A DNA stretch of 64,000 bases, taken from Marinobacter sp. F4216. Its GTDB lineage: Bacteria > Pseudomonadota > Gammaproteobacteria > Pseudomonadales > Oleiphilaceae. The DNA lies in NCBI RefSeq assembly GCF_019931195.1, contig NZ_JAIOUO010000003.1, positions 186,001 to 250,000 of the forward strand, in the 5' to 3' direction. The notes below the pieces were generated by a model. That model ran no database searches, had not been told where the DNA came from, and saw only the letters and a program-made list of their open reading frames with translations. The position numbers were made by a program, and so were the translations under genes. Positions 16,715-25,092 of the stretch are shown here, one piece after another. Within the stretch, counting starts at the first letter, position 1. Each line of letters opens with the position of its first letter.

Positions 16715-18415
16715 TTAATTACGGTAATTTGGGTCCAGGCACATCAGGACACCGGTAAACTCTTCGAGCGCCTGAACCGGAATCGGGTTGTTGGTCATAC
16801 AGGCCCAACCTTCGTCGGTAAAGGTCACGTCACGGGTGTAGGTGCCGCGCAGCGGGGCCGGATAAGCAACGAACTCTTCGGCCTTCGGATCGAACCGGTA
16901 GATGTGATCGGTCATTGTCTCGTTGATCCAGACATCTCCCGTGGAGGGTGCGATATTCAGGGAATACGGCCCTGGACGTGCATCTGGCGCAAACTCGGGC
17001 ATCTCATAAACTTTGATGTCCATAGTCCTTGTATCGATCCGGGCGATTTCGCCGTGGCCGTAACCGGTTTGCCACAGGATGCCGTCCTCGGCAAAACGCA
17101 GACGACGAGGACCGAACACAGGGGACTCAATTTCCGTCACTTCCAGTGTCTCGGGGTCGATCCGGCCAATGCGATTTCCCCATAGACGGCTGTACCAGAT
17201 CGAACCGTCGAGGCTGCTAACAGCCACCCCATAGGTAAGTACTGCTGGCGTTATGGCTACCGGGCGCGGTTCCGGCAGAGTAATCAGGGTGACCTCCTGA
17301 GTCTTCGGGTCCAGACGTCCGATCTGCTCGGTACCAACCACGCTGAACCAGAGAATGCCTTCTTTATCGACACGAATGGTATGAGGGTAAGGAGCGTTGC
17401 CCGGCAGAGGGATTTTTTCTTCCCACTGGTTCGTCTCGGCATTGAAAACCCCGATGGACGCAGAGTAAGAGTTCGTCGTATACAGCTTGCCATCAGGACC
17501 TTCAGCCAGGGAATGTGGCCCGTGGCGAACGTTGACCTTGTTCATGGCAGGCGGAACACCTAACACGGTAAAGATCCCCCCAAGCGGCATACCCTGCTCC
17601 GGGTGTGGGACGAACCGTGTCTCTTTAGTGTCCAGATCGGTTACATACATGCCATCGGCAAACTGGTCGACCGTGTACACCAAGCCATTGTCGGAATGGA
17701 CGTAAGCATCGTGGGGAACGCCGGAGCTGGGCAGCTGATACTCATAAACCTTGGTGTGTGTAAGCGCTGGGTCAAACGGAAATTCCGGACGCATATCCGT
17801 CGGTTTGCCATCAAACCCTTCGGCAAAGATTTCAGCACGACGCTTGTCTTTCTCGGTAATACCCACAGCGCCCATGTAGGCGTGCATCCGCTGAACAGTC
17901 TGCTGCCATGACTCAGCCGGACGAACAGTCCGGGTAAACGGATTACCAAGCTGGTGACACGACAGGCACTCTAGCTGGAATTTTTCACGGGTGAAGGGTT
18001 GATCTTCTTCTGTATCGAATGGCAATTCATTGAAGTGGTATGAAGCAGCAAGACTTTCAGAAATCTGCCGATCGGTTTCGAGCGCGCCCATCCGGATGTT
18101 CTTCTCCAGAGCTGAATCCGCGCTACCCAAAACCACTTGTTCTTCAAAATCTTCAAAATAATGAGCCCGGAACCTCAGGCGTAGATCGCCTTTAAGGTCA
18201 GTTTCCAGAACGTACCCACCGTCAGGACCGGTATACACTGACTCTGAAAGGCCGTTCTGGACATCACTCAAACGGACGATGGCGCCAGCAATGGCCTCCC
18301 CTTCGTTGTTCGTCAGTTTACCGGTAATCACCGCAGCAGAGGCGGAAGACGCCGCCAGTACAGCAGCCGACAGGGTCGCGACGCGCAGCCCAGCCAAACT
18401 TGTTCTTGTAGTCAT
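16715..18415 (-). CDS. Periplasmic fusion: carboxypeptidase-regulatory-like domain, c-type heme motif and Vgb-type beta-propeller
   Basis: The start at 18415 is chosen because GGAG lies 5-7 nt upstream and because MTTRTSLAGLRVATLSAAVLAASSASA is a good signal peptide; longer in-frame starts up to 18502 exist but precede it. This gives 566 aa. Domains: residues about 29-100 carboxypeptidase-regulatory-like (GAIVRLSD, GPDGGYVLETD); residues 150-154 CLSCH, a single c-type heme attachment site, with possible Met ligands near 177-181; residues about 220-566 a propeller like virginiamycin B lyase (repeated GxxxNRIGRIDPET and GPDGKLYTT elements). Antibiotic lyase activity should not be assumed: such propellers occur in many redox enzymes. 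The gene is divergent from the SDR gene, with an operator-like element between. A periplasmic electron-transfer or dehydrogenase-partner role is inference. Confidence 0.8.
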   Translation of the reverse strand: MTTRTSLAGLRVATLSAAVLAASSASAAVITGKLTNNEGEAIAGAIVRLSDVQNGLSESVYTGPDGGYVLETDLKGDLRLRFRAHYFEDFEEQVVLGSADSALEKNIRMGALETDRQISESLAASYHFNELPFDTEEDQPFTREKFQLECLSCHQLGNPFTRTVRPAESWQQTVQRMHAYMGAVGITEKDKRRAEIFAEGFDGKPTDMRPEFPFDPALTHTKVYEYQLPSSGVPHDAYVHSDNGLVYTVDQFADGMYVTDLDTKETRFVPHPEQGMPLGGIFTVLGVPPAMNKVNVRHGPHSLAEGPDGKLYTTNSYSASIGVFNAETNQWEEKIPLPGNAPYPHTIRVDKEGILWFSVVGTEQIGRLDPKTQEVTLITLPEPRPVAITPAVLTYGVAVSSLDGSIWYSRLWGNRIGRIDPETLEVTEIESPVFGPRRLRFAEDGILWQTGYGHGEIARIDTRTMDIKVYEMPEFAPDARPGPYSLNIAPSTGDVWINETMTDHIYRFDPKAEEFVAYPAPLRGTYTRDVTFTDEGWACMTNNPIPVQALEEFTGVLMCLDPNYRN

Positions 18416-18744
18416 AATGCTCTCCGTCATTGGGTCTTGAGGCAGGTACTCCATTAGCCAGACAAGGACAGGTGCCTGCCTATTCATGCGGCCACGTCCC
18501 ATGCCAGTACCACTCCAAGGTGCGCCATATTATTGGTCTCGAGCCATTTAAACTTACCTTTTTCCGACCTTAATTTAACTTTATGCGCCACATTGATTCT
18601 GGCGCGATTTATCAATAATTAGGCGTGATCTAACACTTATTGAATGCAACTTATCGATAAAACTGGCTGGGCAAAATCTTCGGTATTTGCCTGAAGACGC
18701 ATACCCGGAGAGTGATAATTCAAACAAGATCAAGGTAAACAGCC
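18416..18744. other. Divergent intergenic region between the Vgb-fusion and SDR genes
   Basis: 329 nt, AT-rich in the middle, no credible gene. It holds the operator-like element at 18599-18634 and an inverted repeat GCGCCA-N9-TGGCGC at 18585-18605 that overlaps it. Promoters for both flanking genes must lie here. Confidence 0.6.
18599..18634 (+). promoter_or_regulatory. Operator-like element, site D, with adjoining TCTAAC
   Basis: CTGGCGC, a 13-nt spacer and TTAGGCG (18599-18625) repeat the design of site B at 3308 exactly, including the ATCAA core of the spacer. TCTAAC at 18629-18634 stands where site B has TATAAC (offset +30 versus +29). It lies about 110 nt before the SDR start and may also serve the divergent Vgb-fusion gene. 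Confidence 0.5.
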
Positions 18745-19530
18745 ATGCTTCAGAACAAGAAAGCCATCATCACGGGCGGAGCCTCCGGCATCGGCGCCCA
18801 GACCGTTCGCCTGTTTCACGAAAATGGTGCGAACGTCGTTATTGCTGACATGAACGAAGAGCTGGGTACTGCCCTGGCGAAAGAACTGGATGACGGTGTC
18901 TTCTTTGTCAAAGTGGACCTGAGCCAGCCCGAGGAAATCGAGAAAATGGTTTCCTTTGCTACCGAGACCCTGGGTGGGCTGGACATTCTCATCAACAACG
19001 CTGGCTTTGGCACGTACGGTCGAACCCACATTATCGAACCGGAAACCTGGTACAAGGTGATGGAAGTCAACCTGAATGCGCTGTTCCATACCTGTCGGCA
19101 CGCCATTCCGCACCTGATGAACAACGGCGGTGGCAGCATCATCAATACCGCATCGGTTTCCGGCACCCGTGCCGATTACGGTTTCAATGCCTACGCCGCA
19201 GCGAAGGGCGGTGTGATCAACTACACCCGTAACCTTGCCCTGGACTACGCCACGGACAACATCCGGGTCAACAGCATCAGCCCGGGACTGATCAAGACCC
19301 CTCTAACCGGCCCGCTGACGGGTCAGCCCGATGCCTACAAAGAGTACCTGCACAACATCCCGATGAGCCGGGCAGGAGAACCGGAAGAGATTGCCAAAGT
19401 TATGCTGTTCCTGGCCTCCGATCTGGCCAGCTATGTCACCGGACAGAACCTGTGTGTCGATGGCGGCAGCTCGGCATGGAATGGCCAGCCGCGGTTCACC
19501 AAAATTTTCGGCGACGTCACGATTCCGTGA
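18745..19530 (+). CDS. Short-chain dehydrogenase/reductase
   Basis: 261 aa classical SDR. The cofactor motif TGGASGIG lies at residues 10-17, NNAG at 84-87, a catalytic Ser at about 137-139 and the YxxxK pair is Tyr150/Lys154. Asp35 at the end of the second strand suggests NAD+ rather than NADP+. The start has AAGG about 10 nt upstream. Substrates are likely alcohols or ketones of a hydrophobic or cyclic compound, judged only from neighbours. It is followed after 35 nt by an MDR oxidoreductase in the same direction, forming a two-gene operon behind the operator-like element at 18599. Confidence 0.9.
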   Translation: MLQNKKAIITGGASGIGAQTVRLFHENGANVVIADMNEELGTALAKELDDGVFFVKVDLSQPEEIEKMVSFATETLGGLDILINNAGFGTYGRTHIIEPETWYKVMEVNLNALFHTCRHAIPHLMNNGGGSIINTASVSGTRADYGFNAYAAAKGGVINYTRNLALDYATDNIRVNSISPGLIKTPLTGPLTGQPDAYKEYLHNIPMSRAGEPEEIAKVMLFLASDLASYVTGQNLCVDGGSSAWNGQPRFTKIFGDVTIP

Positions 19531-19565
19531 GTCGCCCGCCAAACTATCAAGAGGAACTTTCCACA

Positions 19566-20555
19566 ATGAAATTCAAGGCGTACCAACTGGCGAAGCGACC
19601 AGCCGGAAAATTTACTTCCGATTGTTTCAAAGCGGTGGAGCTCGAAAAGCCGGAGCTGAAGGATGGTGATTTCCTGGTTAAACAGAGTCACATGTCGCTG
19701 GATCCAGCGATGCGCACCTGGGTCCAGGACAACGAGGACAGCTACATCGAGCCGGTACGGCCGGGCGATATCATGCGGTCCTACGGGGTCGGCGAAGTGG
19801 TCGAATCGAAAAACCCGGACTATCCGGTTGGCTCCCGCGTGGTAGGTATCACCGGCTGGGCAGAGTACAGCCTGGGCGGGGAGGATATGCAGGTTGTCGA
19901 CAAATCCGTTGACGTCACTGCCTTGCTGTCTGTTCTGTACGTACCCGGATTCACTGCCTACGTAGGGCTGATGAAAATTGGCCGGCCAGAAAGGGGCCAA
20001 ACCCTGGTTGTCAGCGGTGCTGCCGGATCAGTAGGTTCGCTGGTGGGCCAGATCGGCAAAGCCGAGGGCCTGCGCGTCATCGGTGTCGCCGGCAGCGACG
20101 AGAAATGCCGCTGGCTGGAAGACGAGCTCGGCTTCGACAAGGCCCTAAACTACAAGGATGCGAATCTCGCCGCGCAACTGGAGGCAGCGACACCGGATGG
20201 TATCGATCTTTACTTCGAAAACACCGGGGGCCCCATTCAGCACCTCGCGTTCGACCGCATGAACCGGCTGGGTACCATTGTCGTTTGCGGTAACATCGCG
20301 GAGTACTCCAAGGACATTCCGAGCCCGGGCCCAAGTTGGGTCGATATCAACCTCAAGGCACTCCGGGTTGAGGGCTTTGTGATCACCGATCACTACGACA
20401 AAGTCGAAGAGTCCATGGGAGCAATGATGGGTTACCTCGAAAAGGGCCAGCTCAAATTCCGCAGCCATGTCCTGAAGGGACTGGACAGCGCTGTTGAAGG
20501 TGTTCAGCTGCTGTTCTCAGGACAGAACCAGGGCAAACTGTTCGTAGAGTTCTAA
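19566..20555 (+). CDS. NADP-dependent medium-chain oxidoreductase (leukotriene-B4-dehydrogenase/CurA-like MDR)
   Basis: 329 aa from the ATG at 19566; the in-frame extension back to 19452 overlaps the SDR gene and is not used, because AGAGGA stands before 19566. The protein lacks the zinc ligands of alcohol dehydrogenases. The GROES-like N-domain is followed by a Rossmann domain with GAAGSVGSLVGQIG at about residues 152-165. The motif set (MSLDPAMRTW, GWAEY, YFENTGG, GNIAEYS) matches NADPH-dependent alkene/alkenal reductases that saturate a C=C bond beside a carbonyl. Together with the upstream SDR this suggests sequential oxidation and double-bond reduction on one substrate, which is inference. 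Confidence 0.9.
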   Translation: MKFKAYQLAKRPAGKFTSDCFKAVELEKPELKDGDFLVKQSHMSLDPAMRTWVQDNEDSYIEPVRPGDIMRSYGVGEVVESKNPDYPVGSRVVGITGWAEYSLGGEDMQVVDKSVDVTALLSVLYVPGFTAYVGLMKIGRPERGQTLVVSGAAGSVGSLVGQIGKAEGLRVIGVAGSDEKCRWLEDELGFDKALNYKDANLAAQLEAATPDGIDLYFENTGGPIQHLAFDRMNRLGTIVVCGNIAEYSKDIPSPGPSWVDINLKALRVEGFVITDHYDKVEESMGAMMGYLEKGQLKFRSHVLKGLDSAVEGVQLLFSGQNQGKLFVEF

Positions 20556-21093
20556 CCAACTCATCTCCAGATCCCCGGTTCGAGGCCAGGCTCAGGGCCG
20601 GGGACGGTTTCGGACCAACACCTGGATGGAACCAGCACGGGTAACCCGCCGACCTCAAAGGGGCCAGTTCTGGGCTCATAGCAAGGCACCAGATTTGAAA
20701 AAAGCACCATCCATCCCAACACCAAATCGCTTCAACCCGGTGCGCGCTTGGCAGCCAGCCCGCCAATTAATTTATTTTCAACCAGTTAATCCAACCAGTG
20801 ACCACCTGAAGCGTTAGCCATTTCTGTCTGCAAACGAATGCTTAGGCAAGCGTTGCCCGCTCAAGCCTGCCATTGCCTTATAAAGGCGTCTTGCTTCAAC
20901 AGCTGTAAATGAACTGGGTGTACAACCGCGATGCGACTGCTGCCGTGCTCGATATCCTGATGGCGCCCTCCTCACAACATTGTAAACAGGCACGCACACC
21001 ACTCTCTTGCAAGGGGCGCCTGAAACCGAAACGCGCCTGTGGCAGGCCAAGCGATCTTTCGAGCAGAAAATTGCGGGGAGTTTCCCCGGAAAC
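20556..21093. other. Intergenic region, no gene recognised
   Basis: About 540 nt between the MDR gene and the terminator of the initiator tRNA. Several short open frames exist, but none has a ribosome binding site with plausible protein composition. An imperfect hairpin (CCCCGG...CCGGGG, 20574-20604) could be a weak end for the SDR-MDR transcript. Nothing else was recognised. Confidence 0.5.
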
Positions 21094-21130
21094 AAAAAAG
21101 GCAGATCGGTGTATACCGATCTGCCTTTTC
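21094..21130 (-). terminator. Intrinsic terminator of the initiator tRNA gene
   Basis: On the minus strand AAAAGGCAGATCGG pairs with CCGATCTGCCTTTT around a 6-nt loop, followed by T residues. It begins 6 nt after the tRNA CCA end. Confidence 0.9.
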
Positions 21131-21135
21131 ATATT

Positions 21136-21212
<77 letters not shown>

Positions 21213-21258
21213 TCAAAACTGGTTGTTGTCCGGGGTAACCCCGATCAACGTGGCGCGC

Positions 21259-21287
21259 ATGATAAGGGGTGGAGCGGCCACTGTCAA
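21259..21287 (-). promoter_or_regulatory. Sigma-70 promoter of tRNA-fMet
   Basis: On the minus strand: -35 TTGACA (perfect), 17-nt spacer, -10 TATCAT, then a GC-rich discriminator GCGCGCC, typical of stringently controlled stable-RNA promoters. Confidence 0.8.
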
Positions 21288-21311
21288 AGCCAATTTCATG
21301 TTATCTGCTAA

Positions 21312-22652
21312 TTAACGCTCCAGAATCGCTGTAACACCCTGACCACCTGCCGCACAGATGGAAATCAGGCCACGGCCACTCCCTTTCTCCTCAAGCAGCT
21401 TCGCCAACGTTGCCACGATCCGGGCGCCGGTTGCCGCAAACGGATGCCCCGTTGCAAGACTGCTGCCCTTCACATTCAGTTTAGCCCGATCGATGCTCCC
21501 CAGAGGCTTATCCAGCCCCAGCTGGCTCTTGCAAAAGTCCGGATCCTCCCAGGCCTTAAGGGTCGACAGTACCTGAGAGGCAAACGCCTCGTGAATTTCG
21601 TAGAAATCAAAATCCTGCAGGGACAGGCCTGCCTTCTCCAGCATTCTGGGAACCGCATAGGCAGGTGCCATCAACAGCCCTTCGCGCTTGTCGACGAAAT
21701 CCACCGCCGCCACTTCCGAGAAAGTCAGCCACGCCTTGACCTCCAGATTGTTGGCCTTGGCCCATTCCTCGCTCGCCAGCAAAACACAGGAAGCGCCGTC
21801 CGTGAGCGGTGTGCTGTTGGCTGCGGTCATGGTGCCATTGTCCCGGTCAAAGCAGGGCTTCAGCGTTGCCAGCTTTTCCAGCGTGGTGTCCGGGCGCAGG
21901 TTATTGTCTTTCGCGAGGCCGGCCAGCGGGGTCATCAGGTCGGCGAAAAAATTCTCTTCATAGGCCTTGGCCAGTTTCTGATGGCTTTCCCAGGCCAGCT
22001 GATCCTGATCTTCGCGCGGGATCTGCCACTTGTGCGCGGTAACCTGGGCATGATCGCCCATGGACATGCCGGTGCGGGGCTCGCCGTTTTCCGGCACCTC
22101 CGGGACCAGATGTTTCGGGCGAAAACGACCCAGGATCTTCAGCCGCTCCGTCGCTGTTTTCGCACGATTCAGGTCCAGCAGAATTTCCCTCAGACCTTCC
22201 CCCACACCGATGGGGGCATCAGAGGTCGTGTCGGTACCACCGGCAATGCCGCTCTCAATCTGTCCCAGAGCAATCTTGTTGGCCACGAGAATAGTCGCCT
22301 CGAGCCCGGTACCACAGGCCTGCTGAATATCATAGGCGGGCGTTTCCGGCGCGAGACCGGTGCTGAGTACCGACTCCCGAGTGAGGTTAAAGTCCCGGGA
22401 GTGCTTGATAACGGCACCAGCAACCACCTCCCCCAACCGTTTGTCCTGCAGGTCGTATCGGTTCACCAGCCCTTGCAGGGCAGACGTCAGCAATTCCTGA
22501 TTCCCCAGTTTACTGTAGACGGTATTGGACCGGGCAAAGGGCACCCGATTCCCCCCGAGAATGGCCACCCTGCGAATCCCCCCCTTTGCCGCAGAGTCAG
22601 TGCGGCGCGGCGCACGGGTTTTCTTTTGAGTCGATTTCGATGCCTGTACCAT
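21312..22652 (-). CDS. Thiolase-family acetyl-CoA acyltransferase (FadI-like)
   Basis: The ATG at 22652 is preferred to the GTG two codons upstream because GGGAGAG lies 5 nt before it; this gives 446 aa. Active-site residues are present: Cys113 (QQACGTGLE), His403 (GHPFAATG) and Cys433 (CAAGGQG), the nucleophile and the two general acid/base residues. The length and the basic N-terminal extension fit the long FadI/acetyl-CoA acetyltransferase group used in beta-oxidation or PHA-type metabolism. It is divergent from the FabG4-like reductase at 22821 with 168 nt between, an arrangement common in Marinobacter and Pseudomonas relatives. Confidence 0.9.
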   Translation of the reverse strand: MVQASKSTQKKTRAPRRTDSAAKGGIRRVAILGGNRVPFARSNTVYSKLGNQELLTSALQGLVNRYDLQDKRLGEVVAGAVIKHSRDFNLTRESVLSTGLAPETPAYDIQQACGTGLEATILVANKIALGQIESGIAGGTDTTSDAPIGVGEGLREILLDLNRAKTATERLKILGRFRPKHLVPEVPENGEPRTGMSMGDHAQVTAHKWQIPREDQDQLAWESHQKLAKAYEENFFADLMTPLAGLAKDNNLRPDTTLEKLATLKPCFDRDNGTMTAANSTPLTDGASCVLLASEEWAKANNLEVKAWLTFSEVAAVDFVDKREGLLMAPAYAVPRMLEKAGLSLQDFDFYEIHEAFASQVLSTLKAWEDPDFCKSQLGLDKPLGSIDRAKLNVKGSSLATGHPFAATGARIVATLAKLLEEKGSGRGLISICAAGGQGVTAILER

Positions 22653-22820
22653 GACCACTCTCCCAAACTGGTTGAATTAAGGGCAGTCTAGCCGCTGACT
22701 GCCACCGCTCATTGGCATACCTGACATAGGCGTTAACCCATTGAGTCAATACAAATACCGCGAGACGATTTACTCTTTAAGCAAGTTCAGCGCTCAACTC
22801 CACACAAGAAGGAAGCATTC

Positions 22821-24227
22821 ATGTCAGACCTTTACTTGAGACTTGCCAACACGCCGCTTGGGCAGACAGCGGTTAAAAGCCTGGGGCTGCCTTCCCCCGT
22901 GCCACTCACGCGCCTGCAACGTCCCGACCAACCGTTTATCGAGGGCGATGTGCTCATCGGTGCCGCCAATGGAACCAAAGCGGTAGCGAGCCTGGGCCGG
23001 ACGATCTCCGCCAGCCCTGCCAACCTGTTCTTCGCCTCCGGGGCCGAATCTCTTGGTGACTCGGAACTGGCCGGGAAAAAAGCCAAAGCACTGGATCTGT
23101 CGGCGCCGATCGAAAACGCCTTCAAAGCTCTGGTCTTTGACGCAACGGGCATTAAAAATCCTGACGAACTCAAGGCACTCTATGCCTTTTTCCACCCTAC
23201 CATCAAAAAGCTTTCTGCAAACGGCCGCGTGCTGATTATCGGCCAGACACCCTCAAGCTGCAGAAAACCCGCCAATGCAGCAGCACAACAAGCGCTTGAG
23301 GGATTCACCCGAAGTGTTGGCAAGGAAGTAGGAAAGAAGGGCTCAACCGCCAACCTGATCTGGATCGCGCCCGGCACAGACCAACACCTGGACTCCAGTG
23401 TACGCTTCTTCCTGTCACCCCGCTCTGCCTATGTTTCTGGTCAGACCGTGCGTATTGGAAAATCCGACCCCGCCCCGGCGGTCAGCCAGGTGAAACCGCT
23501 GACCAGCAAAGTAGCCCTGGTCACCGGCGCGTCCCGTGGTATTGGCGAAGCCATCGCCCAAACCCTGGCACGGGACGGCGCCACCGTCATCGGACTGGAT
23601 ATCCCTCAAGCCCTGAATGAACTGCGTGCGGTCACCGACGCCATCGGCGGGAAGGCCTTTGCCTGCGACATTACGGATGCTGCCGCGCCCAATCTGATCG
23701 CGGATTTCATTGCAGAACACTTCGAGGGTATCGATCTGGTGATTCACAACGCTGGTATCACCCGGGACAAAACGCTGGGCAACATGCCGGAACATTTCTG
23801 GGACATGACGATCGCCGTCAACCTGAGCGCAGAAGAGCTCATTGATGAAGAGCTGCAGAAGCGCAAACTGATGCGCCATAACGGGAGGATTGTCTGTATT
23901 TCATCCATCAGCGGCATCGCTGGCAACTTCGGCCAGACCAACTATTCGACGGCAAAGAGCGGCGTTATCGGGTACGTGGAATCCATGGCCAAACATCTGA
24001 AGAACGGGGTAACCATCAATGCGATTGCGCCGGGTTTCATTGAAACCCAGATGACGGCGGCCATTCCGCTGACCATTCGTGAGGCCGGTCGGCGAATGAA
24101 CAGCCTGTCCCAGGGTGGGCAGCCCATTGATGTGGCAGAAGCCATCGCTTGGTACTGCAGCCCGGCTTCCAACGGCGTTAACGGCAACGTCGTTCGGGTA
24201 TGCGGTCAGTCTCTGATAGGGAAGTAA
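22821..24227 (+). CDS. Long 3-oxoacyl-(ACP/CoA) reductase, FabG4-like
   Basis: 468 aa, AAGGAAG before the ATG. Residues about 1-205 are a flavodoxin-like, nucleotide-binding-fold domain without catalytic motifs. Residues about 225-468 are a full SDR: TGASRGIG, NAG near 310, Ser in SSISG, and Tyr375/Lys379. This two-domain layout (about 450 aa against 245 for normal FabG) defines high-molecular-weight FabG4-type reductases, which prefer NADH and often reduce acyl-CoA. With the divergent thiolase it suggests a short chain-elongation or beta-oxidation module. A bidirectional terminator follows at 24233. Confidence 0.9.
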   Translation: MSDLYLRLANTPLGQTAVKSLGLPSPVPLTRLQRPDQPFIEGDVLIGAANGTKAVASLGRTISASPANLFFASGAESLGDSELAGKKAKALDLSAPIENAFKALVFDATGIKNPDELKALYAFFHPTIKKLSANGRVLIIGQTPSSCRKPANAAAQQALEGFTRSVGKEVGKKGSTANLIWIAPGTDQHLDSSVRFFLSPRSAYVSGQTVRIGKSDPAPAVSQVKPLTSKVALVTGASRGIGEAIAQTLARDGATVIGLDIPQALNELRAVTDAIGGKAFACDITDAAAPNLIADFIAEHFEGIDLVIHNAGITRDKTLGNMPEHFWDMTIAVNLSAEELIDEELQKRKLMRHNGRIVCISSISGIAGNFGQTNYSTAKSGVIGYVESMAKHLKNGVTINAIAPGFIETQMTAAIPLTIREAGRRMNSLSQGGQPIDVAEAIAWYCSPASNGVNGNVVRVCGQSLIGK

Positions 24228-24232
24228 TAACG

Positions 24233-24262
24233 AAAAAAGGCGGACCGATTGGTCCGCCTTTT
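24233..24262. terminator. Bidirectional intrinsic terminator
   Basis: AAGGCGGACC-GATT-GGTCCGCCTT (24237-24260) has T-runs on both strands. It ends the fabG4-like gene (+) and the tRNA operon (-), which stops 8 nt away. Confidence 0.9.
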
Positions 24263-24269
24263 CAGAATA

Positions 24270-24345
24270 TGGTGGGTGGTACTGGGATCGAACCAGTGAC
24301 CCTCGCCTTGTAAGGGCGATGCTCTCCCAGCTGAGCTAACCACCC
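24270..24345 (-). tRNA. tRNA-Val (UAC), distal copy
   Basis: 76 nt with encoded CCA; acceptor GGGTGGT/ACCACCC, anticodon TAC in CTTACAA. Last gene of a Val-Asp-Val cluster. Its T-stem (CACTGG/CCAGT) differs from the first Val copy. Confidence 0.95.
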
Positions 24346-24353
24346 AGAAAGAG

Positions 24354-24430
24354 TGGCGGAGCGGACGGGACTCGAACCCGCGACCCCCGGCGTGACAGGC
24401 CGGTATTCTAACCAACTGAACTACCGCTCC
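24354..24430 (-). tRNA. tRNA-Asp (GUC)
   Basis: 77 nt with encoded CCA; acceptor GGAGCGG/CCGCTCC, anticodon GTC in CTGTCAC. It is separated by 8 nt from the distal Val gene and 43 nt from the proximal one. Confidence 0.95.
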
Positions 24431-24473
24431 GCATCGATCCGGCTTTGAGCCTGATCTTGGCATCCCATGAAAG

Positions 24474-24549
24474 TGGTGGGTGGTGCAGGGATCGAACCTG
24501 CGACCCTCGCCTTGTAAGGGCGATGCTCTCCCAGCTGAGCTAACCACCC
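24474..24549 (-). tRNA. tRNA-Val (UAC), proximal copy
   Basis: 76 nt with encoded CCA, identical in the 5' half and anticodon arm to the distal copy. The T-stem is changed by compensatory bases (GCAGG/CCTGC). First gene of the cluster. Confidence 0.95.
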
Positions 24550-24648
24550 ACTTCGCAGCCAGTAAACCAGCTTGAATCATGGGTTTCACTTGTGACGAAC
24601 AGGCTGGCCAGCGGGCCAACGTTGTTGTCTCAACCAAGTGAGACGCGC

Positions 24649-24676
24649 ATTTTAAGCATTTCCCTGAGCGTGTCAA
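24649..24676 (-). promoter_or_regulatory. Sigma-70 promoter of the Val-Asp-Val tRNA operon
   Basis: Minus strand: -35 TTGACA (perfect), 16-nt spacer, -10 TAAAAT, discriminator GCGCG. It lies about 100 nt upstream of the first tRNA and resembles the tRNA-fMet promoter. Confidence 0.8.
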
Positions 24677-24749
24677 ACGTTTTCAGGAAAAAATTGAAAA
24701 AAACTTCCAAGCCCTTATTTTTGGACACTATTTATCCAAAAAGAACTCA

Positions 24750-25001
24750 TTACCCCTTAGCTTTAGACCGCTGCTTCACGACTTTGAGCTCGGGCTTCCC
24801 CTGTCCCGCCTCCCTGGCTTTTCTGGACAGCGATAACTCACTCACCCGCGAGCGTCGCTTTTCCGGAACCGCTTGATTGGCCAATGAACAGTTCACGTCA
24901 TCAAGCCATGCACGCATGTCGGTCCAGGTGTCTTTCAGCTTGGGCAGAAGGTCCCCTGCAATTCTTCCGTAACGGTCTGCAATCGATTCCTTCAATGTCA
25001 T
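24750..25001 (-). CDS. Small hypothetical protein, 83 aa
   Basis: ATG with GGGAAAG about 8 nt upstream. The N-terminal 45 residues look like an amphipathic helical domain (ADRYGRIAGDLLPKLKDTWTDMRAWLDD); the C-terminal 35 are very basic (KRRSRV, SRKAREAG, KQRSKAKG) and probably disordered. No family was recognised. The composition would suit a nucleic-acid-associated or partner-binding protein, but that is only a description. It stands alone between the tRNA operon promoter and a lipoprotein gene on the same strand. Confidence 0.55.
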   Translation of the reverse strand: MTLKESIADRYGRIAGDLLPKLKDTWTDMRAWLDDVNCSLANQAVPEKRRSRVSELSLSRKAREAGQGKPELKVVKQRSKAKG

Positions 25002-25092
25002 GGTTGCGCTTTCCCAGCAATTAAGCCAAATCCAGTTTAGTCACCCGAACCAGGATCGACAATAGTCAAGCCGCAGCGCTTCTCTGATACTG

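Noticed and set aside
16715..18415. Virginiamycin B lyase (streptogramin resistance)
   Set aside because: The protein is exported and fused to a heme c motif; only the propeller fold resembles Vgb, so a resistance role is not supported.
20810..20880. GCGTTAGCC resembling an integron attC core site
   Set aside because: Only one half of the core is found; no matching RYYYAAC partner, no cassette gene and no integrase.
21444..22691. Plus-strand open frame of 415 codons opposite the thiolase
   Set aside because: Antisense shadow of a gene with clear active-site residues; no ribosome site.
24270..24549. tRNA cluster as a genomic-island attachment site
   Set aside because: No integrase gene and no direct repeat of a tRNA 3' end were found nearby; the similar Val genes explain the duplicated sequence.
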